From Symsagittifera roscoffensis (lineage: Eukaryota; Xenacoelomorpha; Acoela; Convolutidae), in assembly GCF_963678635.1 (NCBI RefSeq), contig NC_087070.1, positions 14,759,840 to 14,823,839 on the forward strand: a stretch of 64,000 nt of DNA. Reading direction: 5' to 3'. Shown here in pieces: positions 1 to 12,500 of the stretch. The notes under the pieces were generated by a model that worked only from the letters and a program-made list of their open reading frames with translations, was not told the DNA's origin and did not search any database. Made by a program: the position numbers and the translations under genes. The stretch's first letter is position 1. Each line of letters begins with the position of its first letter.

Positions 1-2200
1 CAAGAGGGTTCAAGTTCAGAACTTTGGGTAAGCCTCAATCAGGCCCTTTCAGTATCCGCCCATTCTGCACTGCAGCTGTCCTCTGAATTTCGATACAAAT
101 AACTCGGGATCCTTAATTTTTCTGAACAGTGCCGCCTCGCTCCTCTGAGTTCTCAAGTGCTCTTGTTTGCGCCAATTCAGAGCCGTTCCATCTAGAACGC
201 TGATCGAGCTGACATGTATCACCGAGTGTCGATACCCCGCAATCAAGGAGTGCGAGAACGCATAGGTCACTGCCGGTCCATAGACGCAAGTCACCACTCC
301 CCTCAGCCCCCTTATCACTCCGAGGAAATGCGATCGCATGGTCAAGCACAGGGCGGTCAAAAGCCATCACTCACTTCCAGAACCTGCCCCCTAGTCTTCG
401 GCTCCGTTTCCTTTCCCGTCAAGTGCCTATTCTGCATCGAGAGATACTCCACTAGGAGTCTTTTCAGTCCCGCGGCACATTTGTACGAGTAAGTTTTGAT
501 GCCGGGATGAACTTGCGCCATGGCCATCGGGTCCACATACTTCATTAGAAGATAAAATAATGCCAGATTCCCATGCGTTAGGAGGCTCAAGATCAAGTAT
601 CCATCAATCTGGTCTCCACAACACTACTGAACAAGAAAGCTGGCCCCATATGTTGAACAGGCTTCTAGGGAACACCAAGTAGCAATAACTTATTTGACAT
701 GCTCAAGATGTCCTGAATGAAGGCTTCGAATATGATCTTTCCCGCCGAGAACAACTTATCCATGCACTTTTTTCCCAACAAGGACTCAAGAATCTCAAGA
801 TTACTTGAGCCTCGATCGTTCTCAATCCTCGTGGTGTGATCCTTCCAGAAGTGGGAGATGGTCGTATCATTTGCCAAGGAGACAAACGTTTCCACCGTCA
901 ACTTTTTTCACTCCGCTTGCTCGAACTGGTTTTGCATGAACTCCCACACTTGTATTATCAAAAGAGGTGCCATTTCCTTCGTCTTGTCCCCCAGGCTCTC
1001 ATGTCTCGGTGTCAAGAATGCGATGAGGCGATACAACATTGACACTAGTTGTTTTGCCGCGACTACCACGTTTATTTGATTCTGTACTGGCCTCGCTGAG
1101 ACACTCACGGAGCCTACAATTGTGAGTTACAGGTTCCTGAGAGTGGTTAAGAGGTTGATCACACGATGGTTGTCATTGATTTCCGGTTAGCTCTTCAGTT
1201 ACCTCGCCAGATTCGAGACCTTTGAACACAGCACCTCATCCAGCACTATCAAATTGTCGGCGAGCTGGTAGAAGCCTCTCAGGATGGGATATATCTGCCC
1301 AACTCGCTGCTAATTCTGATCTCAAAGGCCGCTTGTTCTTCGGCTCCCATTCACCATTGGGGGCAGCCATCAGTATTCTCATTCCGCTGCTCTCCGCCAT
1401 CAGGACCAGCACCGCATAAACAAATTGAAGAGCCGGCGGCATGCATGCGTACGCTGGTGACGATGTGAACATTCTTTTGTCCTCGATCCAAGCCTGACAG
1501 CCACCAACTCTTGTATTTCCACCATCTTGGAAAACAATGTCTGCACAGCTTCCCATATCTTCTTCGGCATGGTTTCTTTGTTTCTCAACGGTTCTAGAAG
1601 TCCTGCCGCGTGCAGGTGATCATTCATTCCTGCGAGCAACAGCAGCTCAGGTTCACATGGCGTCTCTGATTTAACTGCTATGCTGCCACCAGAGTTAACA
1701 TCTGAATTAGTTCTGCCCCCGGCAACATAAATACAAGAGTTTCCGGCCGAAACAATTTCTCCGAAGTTCCCATGAAGTCCAAACCCGCGACAATTAAGAC
1801 TTTCGCGGCTCCCGGATCCGATAGATCGTAGGAGGCCAGTGCCTTAGCCAACTCGGACGCTCCAAATCCCTCTCCATATCTGGTATCATCCAACAGTTCT
1901 GAGCCTGCATAGGCAGTGTCAGGAAGCCGCATGACCTTCCAATCTAGAGGTTTGTCCACCGCTCGCATTTGCGCAGGTTTTGCCACCTTTTTCTGGCCAG
2001 GTTAGTTCGGTGCTTTGGTGGTTTTGCAATTGCACTTGGATTCCCAGTTCCTTCAGAGGTCGATAATTGAATTGGCCAAACACTGCCCTCCTCAGTGTAC
2101 CTGGTGAATCTGCCGTTTGCAAGGTCTTCTTTCAAAAAAAGGGCGCCTCGTGCGTTTTCAGCCAGTGCACGTAACAAGGATTGCTCAAGTCCTCACGAAA
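1..2200 (-). pseudogene. Broken third-ORF relic, probably SGNH-hydrolase-like
   Basis: Successive minus-strand frames (1,986-1,678; 1,639-1,400; 1,556-1,236; 1,108-908; 901-665; 596-357; 360-49) read as one protein interrupted by frameshifts. In order they contain a hydrophobic strand followed by GLDFMG (where SGNH enzymes have the GDS nucleophile block), a second block with LPGAEL, and AGMNDHL at about 1,639-1,619 resembling the SGNH GxND block. The same three-block order is visible in the third ORF of the intact element at 62.4-64 kb, although residue identity is low. About 400 further residues of unrecognised sequence follow. The SGNH assignment is inference from motif order; the decay itself is seen directly. 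Confidence 0.5.
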
Positions 2201-2209
2201 TAAGCTCTT

Positions 2210-3590
2210 AAGTTCTCGCTCCCTCCTTGTGCCGTACAGCTGATTCCCTTAGTTCTATTTTATTGTTCAACGACTTTGCAACAACCGATGTCCGCCTTAT
2301 GTCTTGAGAAGACGCGGTGGTTCCGATTTAGTACTTTTTTCATGGCTTCGAGCTGTTCGTCTCTCATTTCTGCCCTCAATTTTTCTATTTCTGGTAGTAC
2401 CAATTTGTTCATATCCAACTCCTCGTTGTTGGTCTTTCTGGATAGTTCAAACGGCTCGAAAGTCCATCGTCTGTCTCATAAATAAGAGATTTAAAAAAAT
2501 TTTGACAAGATTTTTATTTGTTTCAATCTGCTCAAGATACAAATTTTGTCCTTTTGATTCGGACAATCAAGAACTTCGTTTTTTAAAAAAGTTTTTAGTC
2601 ATTTCGTATCTAGTTTTAACTGGCAGTGCATATCCTAGTTTTCTCCCCCTCTGGAATGTGATTGGTATATCAAGAGTATTCAACAAGACTATGACGCAGA
2701 GGCCATTCTTGGTGATCTAGAAGCATCTTCCAAAAAAGCAGCAATTTGGCTATTGGGATTTGGTACTACACATACCTGTTTGTTATCACTGAGTTCATTG
2801 TAATTCCTCATTCTCAAGCTTAAAATTGCGACCTCATTAGCTTTAAGCCTCACCCTTCCACTCAAGGAGACTGGAGCTTTACTCACCTGTGTCATTGTCA
2901 AATTCATCAGTTTTGTTACGCACTTCCTTTCCGGGTTGCGAATCCTGAACATCGCGTTGTTAAGATTATTCTTTTCATCAAAAATTCGGAAAAAATCTCC
3001 GCACAGATTGAATTGATCTGATGTTGTTTGCCATCAGGAAGCTCATACACAACTTTCTGTCCCCCATATTCAGCGCTATTATCGGTGTTCTGTCAAGGAC
3101 CCTTGGTGCACCCTTGTTTGATTGAGACCAGCGTATTCTGGAAACTATTAGGTCATACTTGTCAAATACCATCCACATCTATTTTCGATTGATATCACGC
3201 TAAAAACAGCTCCCGTATCTAGTAACCCCTTTAAGATTTTCTTCTTTCCGTTTATGCCAAGGACGTGGGCAGACACGTCCGCTTCCGTGCCCAGATGCAT
3301 GGCGTCGTCCTCAAGCATGGCGCGATGTCTAGTTCGTCATCACAGGTTATCATCGCCTTCGTGTACATCTTGATTTCATCTATGTTCAGCATGACCTCAT
3401 GTGATCCGTAAGCTTCGGTGTATGTCGATTTCCCACCACCTCTTGTCAGTAACGCTCTGGTGGCTTTTAACGGATATTGAGGACTAATTGAGCGTAAACA
3501 CTCAGCCTACAAGTATATGTGCATTAAAACTTGGTCACTTGGTTCGCTAAGATTTCTCAAACATCCTTGTCACTTACGGTGATTAATGAC
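2210..3590 (-). pseudogene. Pol N-terminus and aspartic protease fragment of a gypsy element
   Basis: Minus-strand frames match the intact Pol at 55.4-56.9 kb piece by piece: RNLSEPSDQVLMH near 3,540, VRALLTRGG near 3,450, EADVSAHVLGINGKK then LLDTGA near 3,270-3,210 (catalytic DTG retained), LCMSFLMANN near 3,040, RIRNPERK near 2,935 and KQVCVVPNPNSQ near 2,780. The linker toward RT is visible antisense at 2,485-2,276, and the last recognisable part corresponds to the acidic/basic stretch preceding RT. Stops and indels break it into at least five frames. Confidence 0.85.
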
Positions 3591-3869
3591 ATTATCCCCA
3601 CTTTCCACTTTCCATCTTCAGAGTGTTTCAATTGCTCCTGGTCTTGAGAATATCGCTTACCTTAGGCTCTGCTACAACCCATGACAATGCTCGGTCTTTC
3701 TGCTGCTTTTATATCTCCTGTTTCACACTCGGCTCTATCATTTTCATGCCAAATCCTGCTTCACTTTGTTGATACCGTCTGCTGCAGCATTTTGATGAAT
3801 TATTTCCAGCGTCCTTGCACTTCATTCCTACGGTGACTGCTTTCACGGACTTCGTCAATTGTTCGTCTT

Positions 3870-4310
3870 TAATCACGTCTGTCTGAACTTCCCAAGGCGT
3901 CTAGTGCTGGGCAGCTGTTTTAACTTCCGAGGACCTCAACTGTTGGACAGTTGTTTGAACTTCTCAGGACCCCAAGTGTTGGGCATTTGTTTCAATTTCC
4001 TAGAACTTTATATGTTTGTCAGATGTTTTAACTTCCCAGGGCCTCAAGTGTTGGGCAGTTGTTTGAACTACCAAAGTCCTCTAGTGTTGCGCAGTTGTTT
4101 TAACTTCCCAGGACCTCAAATGTTGGGCAGTTGTTTGAATTTTTCAAGACCTCTAATGTTGGGCGGTTGTTTGAATTTCTCGGGACCTCAAGTGCTGGGC
4201 AGCTGTTTCAATTTCCTAGGACCTCAAAATTTGGGCAGTTCTTTGAACTTCCCAGAACTCAAGCAACTTTTGTATTTTTGGTAGTTGTTTGAACTACCCA
4301 AGACCGTTTC
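3870..4310. repeat. 36-bp minisatellite, about 11-12 units
   Basis: A degenerate 36-bp unit of the form CAAGTGTTGGGCAGTTGTTT + GAACTTCCCAGGACCT repeats from about 3,870 to 4,310. Because 36 is a multiple of three, one plus-strand frame stays open for 141 codons (3,859-4,284) and reads as a 12-residue repeat with the core GSCFNFPGPQ; I regard this as a consequence of the period, not as a gene. Shorter stretches of the same unit (three to four copies) start block A at 14,215 and 19,420. Confidence 0.9.
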
Positions 4311-6500
4311 AAAAATCGTTCAAAAATTCTTTACAATCCTTTTCTTTATCTGGCTGTTTCCTAATGACTTACGATCGTAAAATTTTGGTCGGTTTTCTAA
4401 CACCAGGTTAAAACTACCGTGTTAAAAAAACTTGTCTATTAGCTGGTTGTCACGCATTATTTCCACTACTGTTTTGGCAATTGGGATTGTTGCCTTTCTG
4501 GCCTATTTAAATGATTTGTCTCCGGTCCCCCACCCGATCCATTACGTCTGATCTTTATTCCAGTCAATACTGACTACGATGTCGATTATTTGGTTACATC
4601 AAGAGGACGTCCCTTTTCACAATTTCCAACCACAACCACTATCTTAACCGACCCTCGTGTCTATCCTCACCCCTTTATAGCACCCCACTTAAATGGAAAA
4701 AACCCTTAAGCGCAATGGGTACAAAAGCACTTAATAGACACCTCGTACAACCTGTTTCCAAGCTCTGCTCAAGTAAAAACGTTTGCTCAAGTCCAAAATG
4801 TAGAAGTTATTTTTATACTTGTTGCCTATAGCTTAACATAGATGTCAAATATAGTCGTTCGACCCGCATAACACACTCTGGTTATCTCCCCTGGTAGTGA
4901 CGCTACGTTGGTCACACTCTGGTGGCCTTTTCCCCAGTAATGTCCTTTCTTGATTCCTGGGACTTTGGTCCTCTGAACCTTTTCACTGTCCACCTGGTCA
5001 CCTTCCCCAGTAAAGTCTTCCAGTTGTTATCCGAAGTTGTTAGGCTATCTGAAAACCCTTTCAACGCCTTTTCTTTTAGACACTTGTTAAATACTAATAC
5101 TGCTAATTTTGCCAAACGATCGGTCTCACTGTAAAACAGTATAAGTATACTATAAACTATTATAAACGTCCGATCCATCCAATCTAGAAATCGTAATCAC
5201 TATCCGTTTTTTCTTACTTTTTCCGGTTTTTCTGTTATCTTCGTTTTCTTACCTTTTAACTGTTTTTTGTTTCTCTAGTGGCCCCTTTTCACGGTTAGCT
5301 AAGCCTTGTATCCAAAAGCGCACTGAGAAAATTTTCTCTACTTTTCCTAAAAACTATCATGGTTCGACGAGAAGGTGGACACGTTCCAGTTGAACCGTAT
5401 CACCGGTACTCAAGGATGGGCAAGTAGCCCCGAGTTGTGTCAAGTGGGTTTGATTCCGTAGTTATGTTGTCGTAAAACATCCAGAAGCACTCGAAAAAGA
5501 CACCGTAACAGTCGTCCGCTTAAGTCACAAATGAGCTTAAGAGAAATAAGCCCTATAACCTTTGGCTTAAGGGTCAGGGACACTACCTCTTGTGTTTTTG
5601 TACCTAATTCTGTTGGAGCCGATTCGGTTTGCTTAACACATAGGACTTCAAAATCGTGTTACGGCTTAAAGGCTACTACCAAAACACCCCACTCTAGAAA
5701 TAAGCACGTCCCCATGACTAGATCTCTAATTATCTAAAACACGCGAACGCCGTTAAAAACAGGGGTGAAAAGTCAAATAAAACTATTAGTTTTTAAAGGA
5801 CAGTTGATCTCATAACATAACTCTATAAATTACAATCTAGCCATTAAAAGCAATACTCACATAGTGACTATGGCTCTAGAATTCATCAAATAGTGGATCT
5901 AAGATAACTCGAGAAGTTTTAGGAAGTAATTAGTTTTAGCTCAAGCTGTTTTTCAGTTTCACGGGTCGACCTTCCCAATCAAGAAGTTCTCCGCCCCAGT
6001 ATTAGCACTCTTGTAACTACTCTCGATAATCTCTATCGAGAACAAGACAGCTCCAATCGAATAGATTTTAAAAAGTTCAGTTTGCTAACAGCAATTTGAC
6101 TCCAGCTCTAATTTTTTGGTTTTTTCCAGCTATTATGAAATCGGCTCTTCTGATTCACTGACTTTCCTTTTCAGTTGCCGCGATGAATTTGAGCCTGACA
6201 TGGCCAATTCAAACTGTTCGATAATACCATTTCACCTAAAAAACAAGATAAAACTTCAGGCTATGACCGACTGGCACAAACTACCTGGACTCAAGATTGC
6301 TGTTCCCATCGCGAGTTATCGTCATGTCAAAAGAGCCTCCAGCATGTTGAGTGCAACTCAAGTTACAGTGCCACTGGTCCTGTACAGAAGTTACCAGATG
6401 ATAGAACCTTATCAACATACCCAAAAATCACAGCCATGTAGTATTGTCACTCTATAGCAAACCAGAAGTCGAATTTGGCATCCGTTTGCACTTTGCATCT
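4310..6500. repeat. Block A, copy 1 (non-satellite spacer between satellite arrays)
   Basis: This 2.2-kb moderately A+T-rich segment is repeated at 19,540-21,775 (offset about 15.24 kb) and, truncated, at 14,330-14,704. No domain is recognised. A minus-strand 88-codon frame (5,178-4,912) is kept in copy 3 (20,424-20,158) but differs at about 15 of 88 residues, which does not look like purifying selection. A plus-strand frame at 6,116-6,457 follows a good splice-acceptor-like sequence (TTTCCTTTTCAG near 6,174), but its counterpart in copy 3 is broken. It could be the unique part of a larger transposon or just satellite spacer. Confidence 0.75.
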
Positions 6501-9500
6501 AAAAAGTCCTACGTACTAAGTTGATATTAGACTAAAGAATGCTAATTAAATCAACATTCACAAAGAAAAGAACCAAAAAAATAATTTATGAAACAAAAAC
6601 TATTCTTGTTTAAAAAACTTAAAATAGTTTTAATATAAAATGTGATAATTTATAATCAAGGATGACAAGATTATCATATTTCATGATTAATCGATATGAC
6701 TACAAATTGTTAATATTATAAAATCAAATAAGATAAAATAATATACGAACAAAATATACTAGTATACTGAAAGAAAGTTTATGAGTTTTTCAGAAATTTA
6801 GGTTGCAGTATAAAAAGTCCTATGTATTAAGTTGTTATTAGACTGAAGAGTGCTAATTAAGTTAACATTCACAAAAATAATTATAAACATCCAAGAAACA
6901 AGAAAAGTTTCTGGTTAGAAAATTTAGATGGATTTTTTTGAAATATGCAATAAATTACTATCAACGAAGATTCGTTTATCAAGTTTCATAATTATTTGTT
7001 GTGATTATAAATTGTGATTATTAGAAAGACAAATAAGATAAAATTTTATACTAACAAAATCTACTAGCATACTATAAAAAAGTTTAATTTGATTTTTGGA
7101 AAGTTAGGTTGAACTATAAAAGATCCTACATATTATGTTGTTATTAGAGCAAAGAATGCTAATTGAATTAACATTCACAAAAAAAAATTCATCTATGAAA
7201 AACAAAAACGTAATTTGGTTAAAAAATTCAAATGGACTTTTATAAACCTAAAATAAACTATAATCAACAATGAAAATTTTATCATAATTTATGCTTATTT
7301 AGATATGATTATAATTTATGATTATTGTAAAATCATCAAAGATAAAATATTATACAAACAAACTTAGTTGAAAAGAGTGCTAATTAGTTTAAAATTCAAA
7401 AAATTGAGCTTTTTAGTTTAAAATTGGTTCAGTTCCTTCATTAAAACCGGTTGTGTCAATTAACAATCACAAAGAAAAAAATAAAATCTTTTTTGAAACA
7501 AAATCATTCTGTTGTTTAAAAAAATTAAATTAGTTTCAATATAAGCTGTAATAATTTATAACCAACGATGACAAGATTATCATATTTCATGATTATTTGA
7601 TATGATTATAAATTGTGATTTTTATAAAATTATATGAGATAAAATTGTATACAAACAAAGTCTAATAGTATACTGTAAAAAAGCTTCAGCGTTTTTTTTA
7701 GAAATTTAGATTGAAGTATAAAAAGTCCTACGTATTAACTTGTTGTTAGATCAAAGTGCGCTAATTAATTTAACATTGACAAAATGAGCTCTTTCAGTAA
7801 AACCGGTTCCTTTTTTAAAACCGGTTGTGTCAATTAATTTTAACAAAGAAAAAAATAAATTCATTTATGAAACAAAAAAAACATGTTTTACTTTAAAAAA
7901 ATTAAATGAGTTTTAATATAAACTGTTATAAATTATAATCAACGATGACAAGATTATCATATTTCATGATTATTTGATATGATTATAAATTGTGCTTATT
8001 ATGAAAACATATACGATAAAATATCATACAAACAAAGTCTAATAGTATACTGTAAAAATGCTTAAGTGTTTTTTTAGAAATTTAGGTTGAAGTATAAAAA
8101 GTCCGACGTATTAGGTTGTTATCAGACTAAAGAGCGCTGATTAATTTAACATTCACAAAAAAATTATAATCATCCATGACACAAGAAAGGATTCTGGTTA
8201 GAAAATTTAGATGGATTCTTAAGAAATATGTAATAAATTATGATCAACAATGACTCGTTTATCAAGTTTCATGATTATTTGATATGATTATAAATTGTGA
8301 TTATTAGAAAATCAAATAAAAAAAATTCTATACTAACAAAATCTAATAGCATACTATAAAAAAATTTAATTGATTTTCGGAAAGTTAGGTTGAACTATAA
8401 AAGGTCCTACATTTTAAGTTGTTATTAGGGCAAAGAATGCTAATTGAATTAACATTCACAAAAAAGTAACAATCATCTATGAAAAAAAAACGTAATTTGG
8501 TTAAAAAATTCAAATGGAATTTTATAAACGTGTAATAAAATATAATCAACAATAACAAGTTTATCATAGTTTATGCTTATTTAGATGTGATTATGATTTA
8601 TGATTATTGTAAAATCATCAAAGACAAAAGGTTATACAAACAAAATCTAATAGTATACTATACAAAAGTTTGATGGTTTTTTTAGAAAATTAAGTTGAAG
8701 TATAAAAAGTCCTACGTATTAAGTTGTTATTAGACCAAAGAGTGCTAAGTAATTTAACATTCACAAAAATGAGCTGTTTCATTTAAAATCGGTTCAGTTC
8801 CTTCTTTAAAACCGGTTGTGTCAATAAACTTTCACAAAGAAAAACATAAAATCATTTATGAAACAAAAAAAACACGTTCTTCTTTAAAACAATCAAATGA
8901 GTTTTAATATAAACTGTTATAAATTATAATCAACGATGACAAGATTATCATATTTCATGATTATTTGATATGATTATAAATTGTGCTTATTATAAAAAAA
9001 TATAAGATAAAATATTATACAAACAAAGTCTAATAGTATACTGTAAAAATGCTTGAGTGTTTTTTTAGAAATTTAGGTTGAAGTATAAAAGGTCCTACGT
9101 ATTAAGTTGTTGTTAGACCAAAGTGCGCTAATTAATTTAACATTCACAAAATTGAGCTCTTTCATTTAAAATTGGTTCAGTTCCTTTTTTAAAACCGGTT
9201 GTGTCAATTAACTTTCACAAAGAAAAAAATAAAATCATTTAAGAAACAAAAAAAACTAGTTCTTCTTTAAAAAAATTAAATGAGCTTTCATATAATTTGT
9301 AATAAATTATAATCAACGATGACAAGATTATCATATTTCATGATTATTTGATATGATTATAAATTGTGCTTATTATAAAAAAATATAAGATAAAATATTA
9401 TACAAACAAAGTCTAATAGTATACTATAAAAAAGTTTAATTGATTTTTGGAAAGTTAGGTTGAACTATAAAAAGTCCTACATTTTAAGCTGTTATTAGGG

Positions 9501-12500
9501 CAAAGAATGCTAATTGAATTAACATTCACAAAAAAAGTAACAATCAACTATGAAAAATAAAAACGTAATTTGGTTAAAATATTCAAATGGAATTTTATAA
9601 ACATGTAATAAAATGTAATCAACAATAACAAGTTTATCATAGTTTATGCTTATTTAGATGTAATTATGATTTATGATTATTGTAAAATCATCAAAGACAA
9701 AAGGTTATACAAACAAAATCTAATAATATACTATACAAAAGTTTGATGGTTTTTTTTTGAAAATTAAGTTGAAGCATAAAAAGTCTTACGTATTAAGTTG
9801 TTATTAGACCAAAGAGTGCTAAGTAATTTAACATTCACCAAAAATGAGCTCTTTCATTTAAAATCGGTTCAGTTCCTTCTTTAAAACCGGTTGTGTCAAT
9901 TAACTTTCACAAAGAAAAAAATAAAATCATTTATGAAACAAAAAAAACATGTTCTTCTTTAAAAAAAAATTAAATGAGTTTTAATATAAACTGTTATAAA
10001 TTATAATCAACGATGACAAGATTATCGTATTTCATGATTACTTGATATGATTATAAATTGTGCTTATTATAAAAACATATAAGATAAAATATTATACAAA
10101 CAAAGTCTAATAGTATAGTGTAAAAATGCTTAAGTGTTTTTTTTTAGAAATTTAGGTTGAAGTATAAAAAGTCCGACGTATTAGGTTGTTATCAGACTAA
10201 AGAGCGCTGATTAAATTAACAATCACAAAAAAATTATAATCATCCATGACACAAGAAAGGTTTCTGGTTAGAAAATTTAGATGGATTCTTAAGAAATATG
10301 TAATAAATTATGATCAACGATGACTCGTTTAACAAGTTTCATGATTATTTGATATGATTATAAATTGTGATTATTAGAAAATCAAATAAAATAAAATTCT
10401 AAAATAACAAAATCTAATAGCATACTGTAAAAAATTTTAATTGATTTTTGGAAACATAGGTTGAACTATAAAAGGTCCTACATTTTAAGTTGTTATTAGG
10501 GCAAAGAATGCTAATTGAATTAACATTCACAAAAACAGTAACAATCATCTATGAAAAATAAAAACGTAATTTGGTTAAAAATTTCACATGGAATTTTATA
10601 AACATGTAACAAAATATGATCAACAATAACAAGTTTATCATAGTTTATGCTTATTTAGATGTGATTATGATTTATGATTATTGTAAAATCATCAAAGACA
10701 AAAGGTTATACAAACAAAATCTAATAATATACTATACAAAAGTTTGATGGTTTTTTTAGAAAATTAAGTTGAAGTATAAAAAGTCCTACGTATTAAGTTG
10801 TTATTAGACCAAAGAGTGCTAAGTAATTTAAAATTCACAAAAATGAGCTCTTTCATTTAAAATCGGTTCAGTTCCTTCTTTAAAACCGGTTGTGTCAATT
10901 AAATTTCACAAAGAAAAAAATAAAATCATTTATGAAACAAAAAAAACATGTTCTTTTTTAAAAAAAAATTAAAATAGTTTTAATATAAACTGTTATAAAT
11001 TATAATCAACGATGACAAGATTATCATATTTCAAGATTATTTGATATGATTATAAATTGTGCTTATTATAAAAACATATCAGATAAAATATTATACAAAC
11101 AAAGTCTAATAGTATACTGTATAAATGCTTACAGGTTTTTTTAGAAATTTAGGTTGAAGTATAAAAAGCCCGACGTATTAGGTTGTTATCAGACTAAAGA
11201 GCGCTGATTAAATTAACATTCACAAAAAAATTATAATCATCCATGACACAAGAAAGGTTTCTGGTTAGAAAATTTAGATGGATTCTTAAGAAATTTGTAA
11301 TAAATTATGATTAACGATGACTCGTTTATCAAGTTTCATGATTATTTGATATGATTATAAATTGTGATTATTAGAAAATCAAATAAAATAAAAGTCTATA
11401 CTAACAAAATCTAATAGCATAGTATAAAAAAAGTTTAATTGATTTTTGGAAAGTTAGGTTGAACTATAAAAGGTCCTACATTTTAAGTTGTTATTAGGGC
11501 AAAGAAAGCTAATTGAATTAACATTCACGAAAAAAGTAACAATCATCTATGAAAAATAAAAACGTAATTTGGTTAAAAAATTCAAATGGAATTTTATAAA
11601 CATGTAAAAAAATATAACCAACAGTAACAAGTTTATCATAGTTTATGCTTATTTAGATGTGATTATGATTTATGATTATTGTAAAATCATCAAAGACAAA
11701 AGGTTATACAAACAAAATCTAATAATATACTATACAAAAGTCTGATGGTTTTTTTTAGAAAATTAAGTTGAAGTATAAAAAGTCTTACGTATTAAGTTGT
11801 TATTAGACCAAAAAGTGCTAAGTAATTTAACATTCACAAAATTGAGCTCTTTCATTTAAAATCGGTTCAGTTCCTTCTTTAAAACCGGTTGTGTCAATTA
11901 ACTTTCACAAAGAAAAAAATAAAATCATTTATGAAACAAAAAAAACATGTTCTTCTTTAAAAAAAAATTAAATGAGTTTTAATATAAACTGTTATAAATT
12001 ATAATCAACGATGACAAGATTATCATATTTCATGATTATTTGATATGATTATAAATTGTGATTTTTATAAAATTATATGATATACAATTGTATACAAACA
12101 AAGTCTAATAGTATACTGTAAAAAAGCTTCAGCGTTTTTTTTTAGAAATTTAGGTTGAAGTATAAAAATTCCTACGTATTAAGTTGTTATCAGACTAAAG
12201 AGCGCTGATTAAATTAACATTCACAAAAAAATTATAATCATCCATGACACAAGAAAGGTTTCTGGTTAGAAAATTTAGATGGATTCTTAAGAAATTTGTA
12301 ATAAATTATGATCAACGATGACTCGTTTATCAAGTTTCATGATTATTTGATATGATTATAAATTGTGATTATTAGAAAATCAAATAAAATAAAATTCTAT
12401 ACTAACAAAATCTAATAGCATACTATAAAAAAGTTTAATTGATTTTTGAAAAGTTAGGTTGAACTATAAAAGGTCCTACATTTTAAGTTGTTATTAGGGC

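Larger units (their letters stand above)
1..3870 (-). mobile_element. Decayed Ty3/gypsy remnant, internally deleted, cut by the window edge
   Basis: Read on the minus strand from about 3,860 down to 1, this stretch gives short broken frames that align in order with the intact gypsy element at 48.5-64 kb: a possible end of gag, the Pol N-terminus, protease, and the linker up to just before RT. Near 2,200 the similarity stops and an unrelated-looking, SGNH-like ORF begins, so the RT, RNase H and integrase coding (about 5 kb in the intact relative) is absent. Many stops and frameshifts show it is dead. It is in the opposite orientation to the intact element. The right boundary near 3,870, where the minisatellite starts, is approximate. 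Confidence 0.75.

Noticed and set aside
4912-5178. 88-codon frame conserved in block A copies 1 and 3 as a possible gene
   Set aside because: Residue differences (about 15 of 88) are as frequent as expected from neutral nucleotide divergence, and no domain or splice context supports it.
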